A stretch of DNA of 15,009 nucleotides from a bacterium (lineage in GTDB: Bacteria > Patescibacteria > Dojkabacteria > SC72): contig JAKPKF010000271.1 of the NCBI GenBank assembly GCA_029553845.1, forward strand, positions 1 to 15,009. The letters are read 5' to 3'. The translations under genes were made by a program, and so were the position numbers. This document shows, in pieces, positions 5,969-12,466 of the stretch (position 1 is its first letter; every line of letters starts with the position of its first letter). The notes beneath the pieces were generated by a model that had not been told where the DNA came from, made no database searches, and worked only from the letters and a program-made list of their open reading frames with translations.

Positions 5969-6883
5969 GTGTCAGGTTGGAATAAACAATTAAATGGCTT
6001 AGAGCTTAATACAGAAGAGCAAATCCATTCATTAGAATTTGCTACTTCACAAGAAGCATGGGAAAAGTTAAATGAAGGATTTCTAAGACTAGAACCATCT
6101 TTATTTGCAAAAGGTGCTACCGCAAACAGTGGAGTAGCTGTGGTATATAACGTATTTATAAAAATACGTAAAGCTTGGGTAGACCCAGATTTTGATTATG
6201 GTAGATGTTTCAATTATAAAGAGACTAAGTGGACAAGCTTACTGAACAATTACATTGATTTCAATAAGCTTGATTTATTGCGTAGTAAGCTGAGAGTACT
6301 AAAAACCAAGTATAATCAGAATTACAACGTTACTTATATGTTTAATAATCATCACGATAACGGTAAACAATGTTTAATTGCTGCTACATTCTCCAAACGA
6401 TTTGGGGAAGACATACCTGTTATTACAATGGTAATCAGGGCATCCGAGATAACAAAAAGGTTAATCTTCGACTTCTTACTAATACAACGAATGGCGGAAT
6501 ATGTGTACGGACCAGAACAATCAGTACAAATCAATTTATTTGCCACTCAAATGTATGGGAATGTAGAAACACTTCTGATGTATCATACTCATAAACCTTT
6601 GAAGAAGGTATTAAAGGGAACTGATAAGGAAAATTCTTGGATAAAGAGGTTGAATGAGGTATTTGATAAATTTCAAAACGGTAAAGAGAAAGATTTCTCT
6701 AGTTTTAAGGTATTCTTTAGAAGTTTTAAAGTGCTTCGACCAGATTTATATAAGGAAACATATAAATCTATGAAAGCAAAGGAATTACTTCTTGAATATG
6801 AAGATATCGAATATCCCGAGAATGTAATCTCTTACTCTCAACGTAAAGCATATAAGAAGAAACTTTTAAAACAGAAGAAATGA
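5969..6883 (+). CDS. Thymidylate-synthase-fold protein, divergent homologue of the 6880 gene
   Basis: Translation should start at GTG 5969, set by the strong SD site. The middle of this 304-residue protein aligns with the next gene product. VTYMFNN...KQC (Cys135) lies where the catalytic Cys would be. RASE at 157-160 matches RSSD. Asp168 falls at the same distance from that Arg as the substrate-selecting Asp next door, and 174-179 (RMAEYV) matches RLMEYV. ATQMY at 192-196 sits where SLHTY is expected, so the conserved His is Gln194. The C-terminal 100 residues are Lys-rich and have no counterpart in the neighbour. It may be an altered TS/hydroxymethylase, a partner subunit, or an inactive regulator. 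It overlaps the next gene by four bases (ATGA), which supports co-production. The fold assignment is by motif reading only. Confidence 0.65.
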   Translation: MSGWNKQLNGLELNTEEQIHSLEFATSQEAWEKLNEGFLRLEPSLFAKGATANSGVAVVYNVFIKIRKAWVDPDFDYGRCFNYKETKWTSLLNNYIDFNKLDLLRSKLRVLKTKYNQNYNVTYMFNNHHDNGKQCLIAATFSKRFGEDIPVITMVIRASEITKRLIFDFLLIQRMAEYVYGPEQSVQINLFATQMYGNVETLLMYHTHKPLKKVLKGTDKENSWIKRLNEVFDKFQNGKEKDFSSFKVFFRSFKVLRPDLYKETYKSMKAKELLLEYEDIEYPENVISYSQRKAYKKKLLKQKK

Positions 6884-7626
6884 GAATTTATAGCAGTAGT
6901 TATGAGTTAATGTCTGAAATGGGCAGAGAACTCAACAGTTATGGTCAAACTGTAAAACCAAAGACTTACCAGAATAAGAATATTGAAGGTAATGAAGATT
7001 TTGTAACTAAAGAGATCATTTGCCAACAATATTGCTTAACTTCTTTGCAAGATCCAACGTGGTTATTCTTCTATTCAAGGTCTAGGGAATGGGCAGATGC
7101 TGAGTTCCAAGAAAGGATTGATACCTCTGATATAATTAATCCAGGTAAAGCTTGGGAATTAAGAAAAGATTTATGGGAACAGTTCTTGGTAAATGGTAAA
7201 TTTGATTATACCTATAATGAGAGAATCATCCATGTTATTAAACCATTGATAAGATTACTGAAGGACGATAATGACACTCGTAAAGCAGTATTACCAATAT
7301 TCAATGGTGATATGGACGGATTAGATACCGATTGGTATGATGGTAGTAGACGTATACCCTGCTCTATGTATTATGACTTCCTTATCCGTCAGAATGGTAA
7401 AGGAGAAAAGGTATTACACATTTGCTATCACCAAAGAAGTTCGGACTTTGTTACTCACTTTGGTAATGATGTATACCTTGCATGGAGACTAATGGAATAT
7501 GTAGCTAAAGAGGTTGGAGTAAAACCAGGTTATTTGTATCACACCATAGACTCATTACATACTTATCAAAAAGACTGGGATAAGTTAGCCAGTTCTCTAA
7601 GAGTATTTGAGGATACTATCATATAA
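6880..7626 (+). CDS. Deoxycytidylate (dCMP) hydroxymethylase, TS family
   Basis: This 248-residue protein has the thymidylate synthase core: catalytic Cys161 in RRIPCSMYYDF, the phosphate-binding QRSSD at 185-189, and SLHTY at 225-229. Where thymidylate synthases carry Asn (E. coli Asn177), it has Asp197 in HFGND. T4 gp42, as I recall it, has FRND at the same distance from RSND, and also SLHxY. In the known enzymes this Asp favours cytosine over uracil, so the likely reaction is dCMP plus methylene-tetrahydrofolate giving 5-hydroxymethyl-dCMP. Length matches gp42 (246). It implies hydroxymethylcytosine, possibly further modified, in the phage DNA. A dUMP-acting enzyme cannot be ruled out without assay. 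It ends the nucleotide block and is followed by a terminator. Confidence 0.82.
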   Translation: MRIYSSSYELMSEMGRELNSYGQTVKPKTYQNKNIEGNEDFVTKEIICQQYCLTSLQDPTWLFFYSRSREWADAEFQERIDTSDIINPGKAWELRKDLWEQFLVNGKFDYTYNERIIHVIKPLIRLLKDDNDTRKAVLPIFNGDMDGLDTDWYDGSRRIPCSMYYDFLIRQNGKGEKVLHICYHQRSSDFVTHFGNDVYLAWRLMEYVAKEVGVKPGYLYHTIDSLHTYQKDWDKLASSLRVFEDTII

Positions 7627-7656
7627 TACATGCTTTATTTCTATTTTGTTTTGATG

Positions 7657-7673
7657 TCATTTTCGCAAAATGA
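7657..7673 (+). other. Short AT-rich hairpin in the intergenic gap
   Basis: TCATTTT and AAAATGA form a 7-bp perfect stem around the loop CGC, 30 bases after the hydroxymethylase stop. No T run follows. It may stabilise the 3' end of the upstream mRNA or be fortuitous. Confidence 0.3.
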
Positions 7674-7696
7674 TTTAAAGTAACTCATATCAGGTT

Positions 7697-7738
7697 TAAG
7701 GAAGTAGGTCTGGGAAGATATACTTCCTTATTTTATTT
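7697..7738 (+). terminator. Probable Rho-independent terminator upstream of the polymerase gene
   Basis: TAAGGAAGTA (7697-7706) and TACTTCCTTA (7721-7730) form a perfect 10-bp stem. The 14-base loop can close further through TCT/AGA around GGGA. The T-rich run TTTTATTT follows directly. It lies in the largest intergenic gap (7627-7752), which separates the nucleotide block from the polymerase gene. The GC content of the stem is low, so termination may be partial. I see no convincing promoter between it and the ATG at 7753. Confidence 0.65.
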
Positions 7739-7752
7739 AAAAAACTTCTAGT

Positions 7753-10038
7753 ATGGAAACGAAATATAAGATTATAACCAATAAACAAGAGCTAAAGAAA
7801 CTTATCCAATGCTGTAAGCAAACAGGTTATGCTTCTGTAGACTTCGAAACAAATGCAGAACCTCTTTATAACAAAAGCTTTAAACCTACCATACTATCAG
7901 TTACTTTTCAACCAGGTTTTGGATGTTCTATACCATTAGATCATTTTGAAACTAAAAAGTATACTTCTAAGGGATGGAACTGGAAAAAGATGCTTCGTAA
8001 ATTTGGTGAAGAAGTAATTGAAAATCCAAATGTAGTTAAGGTTGCTTGGAATTATAAATTTGATGATCAGATATTTCAGAAGTATAATATCTATTATCGA
8101 GGAGTATGTTTGGATGGTATGCTTGCTAAATATCTCTTGAATGAAGAAAAACCCAATGACTTGAAGTCTATGGTAAGAAGGTATTTACCAGAATACGGAG
8201 ATTATGAAAAGCAAGATAAATTCGATAAGATTCCATGGGATAAAAAAGAAATGGAACCTCTTTGCCACTATGGATGTCAAGATACTGATTATACTCTTAG
8301 ATTAATGCTTTTCTTCGAAAAGAAGCTAATTGACTTGGGATTATATAATACTTACCGTAATTTAATCATGACTGCTTCTAGGGTATTAACTTCTGTAGAA
8401 AAGAATGGTTTATATGTAGATAGGGCATTCAACCAAGAATTGTTAGATTCCTACTTACCAAAGATAGAAGCAGCTAAGGAAGCAATATATAATTTGCCTA
8501 AAGTAAAGAAGTTTACTAAACTATATAATCAATCCAAGATTGAAAAATACATTGCTAAATTAGAGGAAGAGATAGAAAATTTAGACCCTAGAGTAGATAA
8601 GAGAAAGATACAATCTAGGGAACAAAAGATTGCTAATATACGAGCAGGAGTTTTTACTACGAAAAAGGAATTAGAGTTAATTAGACCTGTAAGTTTAGGT
8701 AGTTCAGTAGATTTACCTCAATTAATGTATTCAGAGGAAGGATTTAATTTTGAGGTAATCAAAAAGAATGATTCTGGTAAACCAAGTACTGATGAAGAAA
8801 CTCTTACTAACTTAAGATTAACTGTCAAAAAACCTGATTCACCAAAGGCAGTATTCTTGGATAGTTTATTAGAGTTGAGAGGTTTAGAGAAAATGTATAA
8901 AACCTATATTGAAGGTTGGCATGAGAAAACCCAAGATGATGATAGATTACATGGAAGATTCCTTATTCATGGAACTACTTCAGGAAGGTTATCTTCAAAG
9001 GAACCAAATGCTCAACAAATACCTAAGACTTCAGTAGACCCAAATATAAAGAAGCAATTAGTTGCTCCAAAAGGAACTCTATATATTGCTAGTGACTTTA
9101 GTCAAGCAGAGTTAAGAATCATGGCTCACTTATCTGGAGATGAAACTTATCTGAATGCTTTTAACTCTGGTCAGGACCCTCACTTGGCAATTGCTGCTAC
9201 CAAATATCATGTTCCTTATGAAGAAGCTTTAAAAATATATGAGGATGAAAATCACCCAGATCATAAGATATGGAAGGTAAGGAGAAAGCAAGCTAAACAG
9301 ATTGCATTTGGACTTATTTATGGAATTGGTGCTAAATTACTAGCAGTAAAATTATCTGACCCCAAATCGGGTATCATAGTTACACCAGAAGAAGCCCAAA
9401 AGGAAATGGATATATTCTTTGGTCAACATCCCAAGTTAAAAACCTTCTTAAAGAAACAAGAGAAGTTCCTTAGAAAGAATGGGTACTTAGTTTCTTTATT
9501 TGGTAGAAAACGAAGATTACCCCAAATTTATTCTTCAGATAGAGGAGAAGAAGCTTATGCTTTACGATTAGCCTTGAATTTCCCTTGTCAATCTGCAGCA
9601 TCAGATATGTGTTTATTTGGAAGTATATTAATATACTACCTTATGAGACAAGGAAAATTACCTTCTACAAAATCAGTATGCTTAGTCCATGATGCTAATT
9701 ATCAAATCACTAAACCAGAAAACATAAACACATGGAGTATTTATGAGATGTGGCAAATTTATCGAAATCCTTTAACTAAACCCTATTTTGGTTTTCAGAT
9801 AGACGATGTCACTATGGACATGGACTTTGTCATAGGTAGATCGATGGCAGAAGAATTACCCTTTATCCCAGGTTATGATTATAGGAAAATGCTTGAACCC
9901 GATTTTTCAGTAGAAGAATACATGGAAGAGCATAAGAAATATAAACATATACCTATTTCAGAGTATAAGAAACGTTTTAACAAACAAATGAAACAATATG
10001 AAGAAGATTTTAAACGGACCCACGGTATGGAGAGCTAA
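7753..10038 (+). CDS. Family A DNA polymerase with 3'-5' exonuclease
   Basis: This 761-residue replicative-type polymerase has a proofreading domain with Exo I VDFET (D30, E32), Exo II NYKFDD (100-105) and Exo III YGCQD (D177). The palm and fingers follow: TSGRLSS...NAQQIP (409-423), motif A DFSQAELR (448-455), and motif B RRKQAKQIAFGLIYG (510-524) with Arg, Lys, Phe and Tyr of the O helix in place. Motif C reads VHDA (645-648) instead of the usual VHDE, so the Asp is kept but the Glu is replaced by Ala648. There is no 5' nuclease domain; the separate gene at 13608 supplies that activity. A charged helical segment at 255-300 looks like an insertion in the thumb region. The C-terminal tail (715-760) is Lys/Glu-rich. 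The start ATG follows an A/T-rich leader with no SD site. Confidence 0.96.
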   Translation: METKYKIITNKQELKKLIQCCKQTGYASVDFETNAEPLYNKSFKPTILSVTFQPGFGCSIPLDHFETKKYTSKGWNWKKMLRKFGEEVIENPNVVKVAWNYKFDDQIFQKYNIYYRGVCLDGMLAKYLLNEEKPNDLKSMVRRYLPEYGDYEKQDKFDKIPWDKKEMEPLCHYGCQDTDYTLRLMLFFEKKLIDLGLYNTYRNLIMTASRVLTSVEKNGLYVDRAFNQELLDSYLPKIEAAKEAIYNLPKVKKFTKLYNQSKIEKYIAKLEEEIENLDPRVDKRKIQSREQKIANIRAGVFTTKKELELIRPVSLGSSVDLPQLMYSEEGFNFEVIKKNDSGKPSTDEETLTNLRLTVKKPDSPKAVFLDSLLELRGLEKMYKTYIEGWHEKTQDDDRLHGRFLIHGTTSGRLSSKEPNAQQIPKTSVDPNIKKQLVAPKGTLYIASDFSQAELRIMAHLSGDETYLNAFNSGQDPHLAIAATKYHVPYEEALKIYEDENHPDHKIWKVRRKQAKQIAFGLIYGIGAKLLAVKLSDPKSGIIVTPEEAQKEMDIFFGQHPKLKTFLKKQEKFLRKNGYLVSLFGRKRRLPQIYSSDRGEEAYALRLALNFPCQSAASDMCLFGSILIYYLMRQGKLPSTKSVCLVHDANYQITKPENINTWSIYEMWQIYRNPLTKPYFGFQIDDVTMDMDFVIGRSMAEELPFIPGYDYRKMLEPDFSVEEYMEEHKKYKHIPISEYKKRFNKQMKQYEEDFKRTHGMES

Positions 10039-10219
10039 ATGCCCAGTATGTGATTGTGAATTTGAATATGATGTAAGTGAAACTATAAAGGTTTATGATA
10101 AAACTACTCTGGATGTTTTTAGGATAATATCATGCCCAGGTTGTAAAACCAATATAAAGCATTCAGATTCAGTATCTACCACTACAGAAACGAGAAGAGA
10201 GGATACTATGACAACATAA
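9998..10219 (+). CDS. Small zinc-ribbon protein
   Basis: This 73-residue protein has two CxxC knuckles, C15-P-V-C18 and C46-P-G-C49, in the pattern of a zinc ribbon, with a short beta-rich linker between them. A Ser/Thr-rich, hydrophilic tail ends the protein. The only ATG in frame is at 9998, which puts the first 41 bases inside the 3' end of the polymerase gene in another frame; no alternative ATG, GTG or TTG lies before the first Cys codons. The tight overlap suggests translational coupling to the polymerase. Zinc ribbons of this size commonly bind nucleic acid or proteins of the replication or transcription machinery. Its specific role is unknown. Confidence 0.75.
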   Translation: MKKILNGPTVWRAKCPVCDCEFEYDVSETIKVYDKTTLDVFRIISCPGCKTNIKHSDSVSTTTETRREDTMTT

Positions 10220-10238
10220 CTAATTAAAATTTTAGATT

Positions 10239-10745
10239 ATGGAAAATGACACATTAAAGAAAGAGGCTGACAAGGTAATCAATGTAACTTACATGTTATC
10301 TGGAGTATTAGAACAATCATTCCAAGAAATGGATGAAATTTTGGATAGATTACACAAAAGACTTCACCATGAAGACCGAAGGTTAATCAACTCTATCCGA
10401 AAACATATAAAATTTCTCAATTCAAACATAGAATCACTCAGAACTCATTCACTTTCTAAGATGGATGAAGAAACAGTAGAATGCTTTGATGATACTACTC
10501 TTAGATTTTATGTAATCTTCATGAAATTACTTGAAGTTGCTGGTATAGATTACCTTTGCGATTTACGATTATACTCTCTGTATAATCTGTTAGACAAATA
10601 TCAATCCCTTACTAGTTATCCCAAATTAGATTCTAGGGCTAAGATTGCTTTCCTACAAGTTAAGAGAGATATCGAAAATGGTCAGTATTCTGCAGAAGAT
10701 ATGAAAAACGTTTTTAAGTTGAAAGATGAAAACCGAGATAAATAA
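10239..10745 (+). CDS. Helical hypothetical protein
   Basis: This 168-residue protein is predicted to be almost wholly helical, with an acidic N-terminal half and several heptad-like runs (for example EQSFQEMDEILDRLHKRLHH at about 25-44). I recognise no family or catalytic motif and see no membrane segment. It follows the zinc-ribbon gene after 19 A/T-rich bases without an SD site, and its last 20 bases overlap the next gene. Lying between the polymerase and the SSB/recombinase genes, it may be a replication accessory factor, but that is context only. Confidence 0.75.
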   Translation: MENDTLKKEADKVINVTYMLSGVLEQSFQEMDEILDRLHKRLHHEDRRLINSIRKHIKFLNSNIESLRTHSLSKMDEETVECFDDTTLRFYVIFMKLLEVAGIDYLCDLRLYSLYNLLDKYQSLTSYPKLDSRAKIAFLQVKRDIENGQYSAEDMKNVFKLKDENRDK

Positions 10746-11145
10746 ACTTAAGGTAGTATTTGAGGGTAGAACCTTAGAAATAGATATTCAAAAGGAATTA
10801 TCTATCAATGAGAACTTATTAAATTCTCAGCTAAAGGATTCTCCCTCTAGTTATTATATACTTGCTTCATTAAGAGATAAGTATATAAAACAAAGAGATG
10901 CTTTAGCAAGAGAAAAAGAGGAAGCATATTCTGCTGCATGGGTATTTATAAAAGATTCCAATGAGAGGTTCAATAATGATTACGTATCTCATAAAGCTAA
11001 TATAAACCCCAAATATAAATCTATTTGCAAAAGGTATCTAAAGGCTGCAGCTAAAGCTAATAAATTTATAGCTATCTGTAAAGCTTATGAGAGTAGAGAG
11101 GGCATCTTAAGAACTCTTAATGCCAATATCCGTAAGTTACAGTAG
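10726..11145 (+). CDS. Helical hypothetical protein
   Basis: This 139-residue basic protein starts with a short strand-rich segment (KLKVVFEGRTLEIDI at 8-22) and continues as long helices. It includes SYYILASLRDKYIKQRDAL around residues 42-60 and a Lys/Ala-rich region (CKRYLKAAAKANKFIAICKA, about 99-118). The layout, a small head followed by a helical hairpin, recalls structural or adaptor proteins rather than enzymes, but I cannot assign a family. Its start overlaps the preceding gene by 20 bases and the stop is TAG. A 35-base A/T-rich gap separates it from the co-chaperonin gene. Confidence 0.75.
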   Translation: MKTEINKLKVVFEGRTLEIDIQKELSINENLLNSQLKDSPSSYYILASLRDKYIKQRDALAREKEEAYSAAWVFIKDSNERFNNDYVSHKANINPKYKSICKRYLKAAAKANKFIAICKAYESREGILRTLNANIRKLQ

Positions 11146-11180
11146 GAACTATAAAAGATTACTAACTAAATTTTATAAAT

Positions 11181-11570
11181 ATGTATAATTTACAACTTAT
11201 ATCAACTCTAGTAGCTAAGAAGCTTGGTAATAGTATTCCAGGTTTACCCGTAGAAAATAAAATCTTGGTATATTCTCCCAAAGAGATTAATACCACTGCT
11301 TCTGGTATTATTATTCCGGATATGGTAAAGGAAGGAGTTCCTCGTAAGGGTGTTGTTATTAAATCTGGTGTAATTACAGAAGAATATCAAACTTACAAGG
11401 ACCACGTGGAAATCGGTCGTATAATCGAATATGGATTGTATGCTGGTAAAGAACATCAATTCGATAAAAACTGTTTACCTCAGGAATTACAACCCTTTTA
11501 TGAAAAGGGTCTGTTCACCGTATTAGCTTTAAATGAGATTTCATACTCAGAACCCAATAACTTAGATTGA
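11181..11570 (+). CDS. GroES-like co-chaperonin (Cpn10)
   Basis: Residues 25-120 read as a GroES fold: NKILVYSPKE at 26-35, a mobile-loop segment NTTASGIIIPD at 37-47, GVVIKSG at 57-63, and YGLYAGKEHQF followed by FTVLALNEI at 112-120. GroES caps the GroEL chamber, and the mobile loop with its Ile triplet docks onto GroEL. T4 gp31 is the phage precedent and is needed to fold the major capsid protein; a similar role is inferred here. The first 25 residues have no counterpart in GroES, and the segment between the roof strands (64-80) differs from the bacterial protein. No GroEL gene is visible, so the host chaperonin is the expected partner. The stop is separated from the next ATG by a single base. 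Confidence 0.85.
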   Translation: MYNLQLISTLVAKKLGNSIPGLPVENKILVYSPKEINTTASGIIIPDMVKEGVPRKGVVIKSGVITEEYQTYKDHVEIGRIIEYGLYAGKEHQFDKNCLPQELQPFYEKGLFTVLALNEISYSEPNNLD

Positions 11571-11571
11571 T

Positions 11572-12384
11572 ATGATTAAAGATAAGGACAAAAAGAAAAA
11601 GAAATTATCTTCTAGTGGCATGACTACTAAAGATAAGATGTTAGCCCGGAAAAAACAATTAGAATCCAAGGGTAATGGTAGTGGATTGGTATTCCCTAAA
11701 GAGGGAACCTTAAGAATGAGAATCAAATCCCCAGGCGATGATCAAGAATTGGGTATTGAATTGATTCAGTTCTATCTGAATAAAGATTTGGGAGGAGTTA
11801 TTTCCCCGGCTACTTTTGATGAACCCTGCCCATTTATGGAAAAGTATCAGGAACTGAAAAACTCAAAAGACCCAGATGACCAGGAACTTGCAAAGATGCT
11901 GGTACCAAGAAGAAAATACGTAGTGGGTGGAATAGTATATTCAGATGAGAAAGGTACTAAGGTAGATTATGAAGGAAAAGATAAGGGAGTATTAATCCCA
12001 AGATCAGTATACCAGGATATTATCGACCTTTACTTGGATGAAGACGAAGCTGGAGATATGACAGACCCAAGAACTGGATACGATATAAAAATTATCCGTT
12101 CTGGTTCAGGTAAGAATGATACTACATATTCAGCTCGTGCATGTAAACCTACTAAACTTGACAAGAAGTATTCAGGTAACGTAGATTTGGAATCCATAGT
12201 AAGATCTCAGATTAAAGATTACGATGAACTGGAGGAAACTTTGGCATCATTCTTAAAAGAAGGAAGAGATTCTGATGAAGAGGATGAAAAACCAAAGAAG
12301 AAAAAGAAAGGTATTCATAAAGATCACTACATGGATGATGATGAACCTAAGAAGAAAAAGAGAAAGTATAAGTCAGATATTTGA
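11572..12384 (+). CDS. gp32-like single-stranded DNA-binding protein
   Basis: This 270-residue protein has the arrangement of T4-like gp32 proteins: a Lys-rich N-terminal arm (KDKDKKKKKLSSSG), an OB-fold-like core at about 40-220, and a charged C-terminal tail. Core landmarks are RRKYVVGGIVYSDEKG (112-127), the acidic LDEDEAGDMTDPRTGYD segment (154-170), and a YSARACKPTKL strand (about 186-196). It should coat ssDNA and coordinate polymerase, helicase and recombinase. Only two cysteines occur (in the DEPCPF and ARACKP segments), so the gp32 zinc site seems absent. The tail alternates acidic blocks (DSDEEDE, DDDE) with Lys blocks (KKKKK, KKKKRK), unlike the purely acidic tails usual in SSBs. 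Position next to uvsX supports the call. I rate the family likely, since sequence in this family diverges strongly. Confidence 0.8.
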   Translation: MIKDKDKKKKKLSSSGMTTKDKMLARKKQLESKGNGSGLVFPKEGTLRMRIKSPGDDQELGIELIQFYLNKDLGGVISPATFDEPCPFMEKYQELKNSKDPDDQELAKMLVPRRKYVVGGIVYSDEKGTKVDYEGKDKGVLIPRSVYQDIIDLYLDEDEAGDMTDPRTGYDIKIIRSGSGKNDTTYSARACKPTKLDKKYSGNVDLESIVRSQIKDYDELEETLASFLKEGRDSDEEDEKPKKKKKGIHKDHYMDDDEPKKKKRKYKSDI

Positions 12385-12466
12385 TAAATTGGTTTTATAA
12401 ATGGTTGGTAGAGGAGGTAATTCAAGAAATTGGTTATCTCCTTTATTTATGTTAATACATTACAGT

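Noticed and set aside
6150..6169. Perfect 8-bp inverted repeat ACGTATTT/AAATACGT
   Set aside because: AT-rich, inside a coding region and not near a start or stop; readily explained by chance.
6352..6594. Open frames on both strands inside the TS-fold gene
   Set aside because: Both overlap a coherent coding frame with recognisable homology to the next gene.
7627..7752. Bacteroidota-type promoter (TTTG at -33, TAnnTTTG at -7)
   Set aside because: Only partial matches such as TATTTTG at 7642-7648, with no correctly spaced upstream TTTG.
11244..11459. Minus-strand open frame
   Set aside because: Shadow of the GroES-like gene.
11492..11510. Perfect 8-bp inverted repeat ACCCTTTT/AAAAGGGT
   Set aside because: Inside the GroES-like coding sequence with no T tract after it; no functional context.
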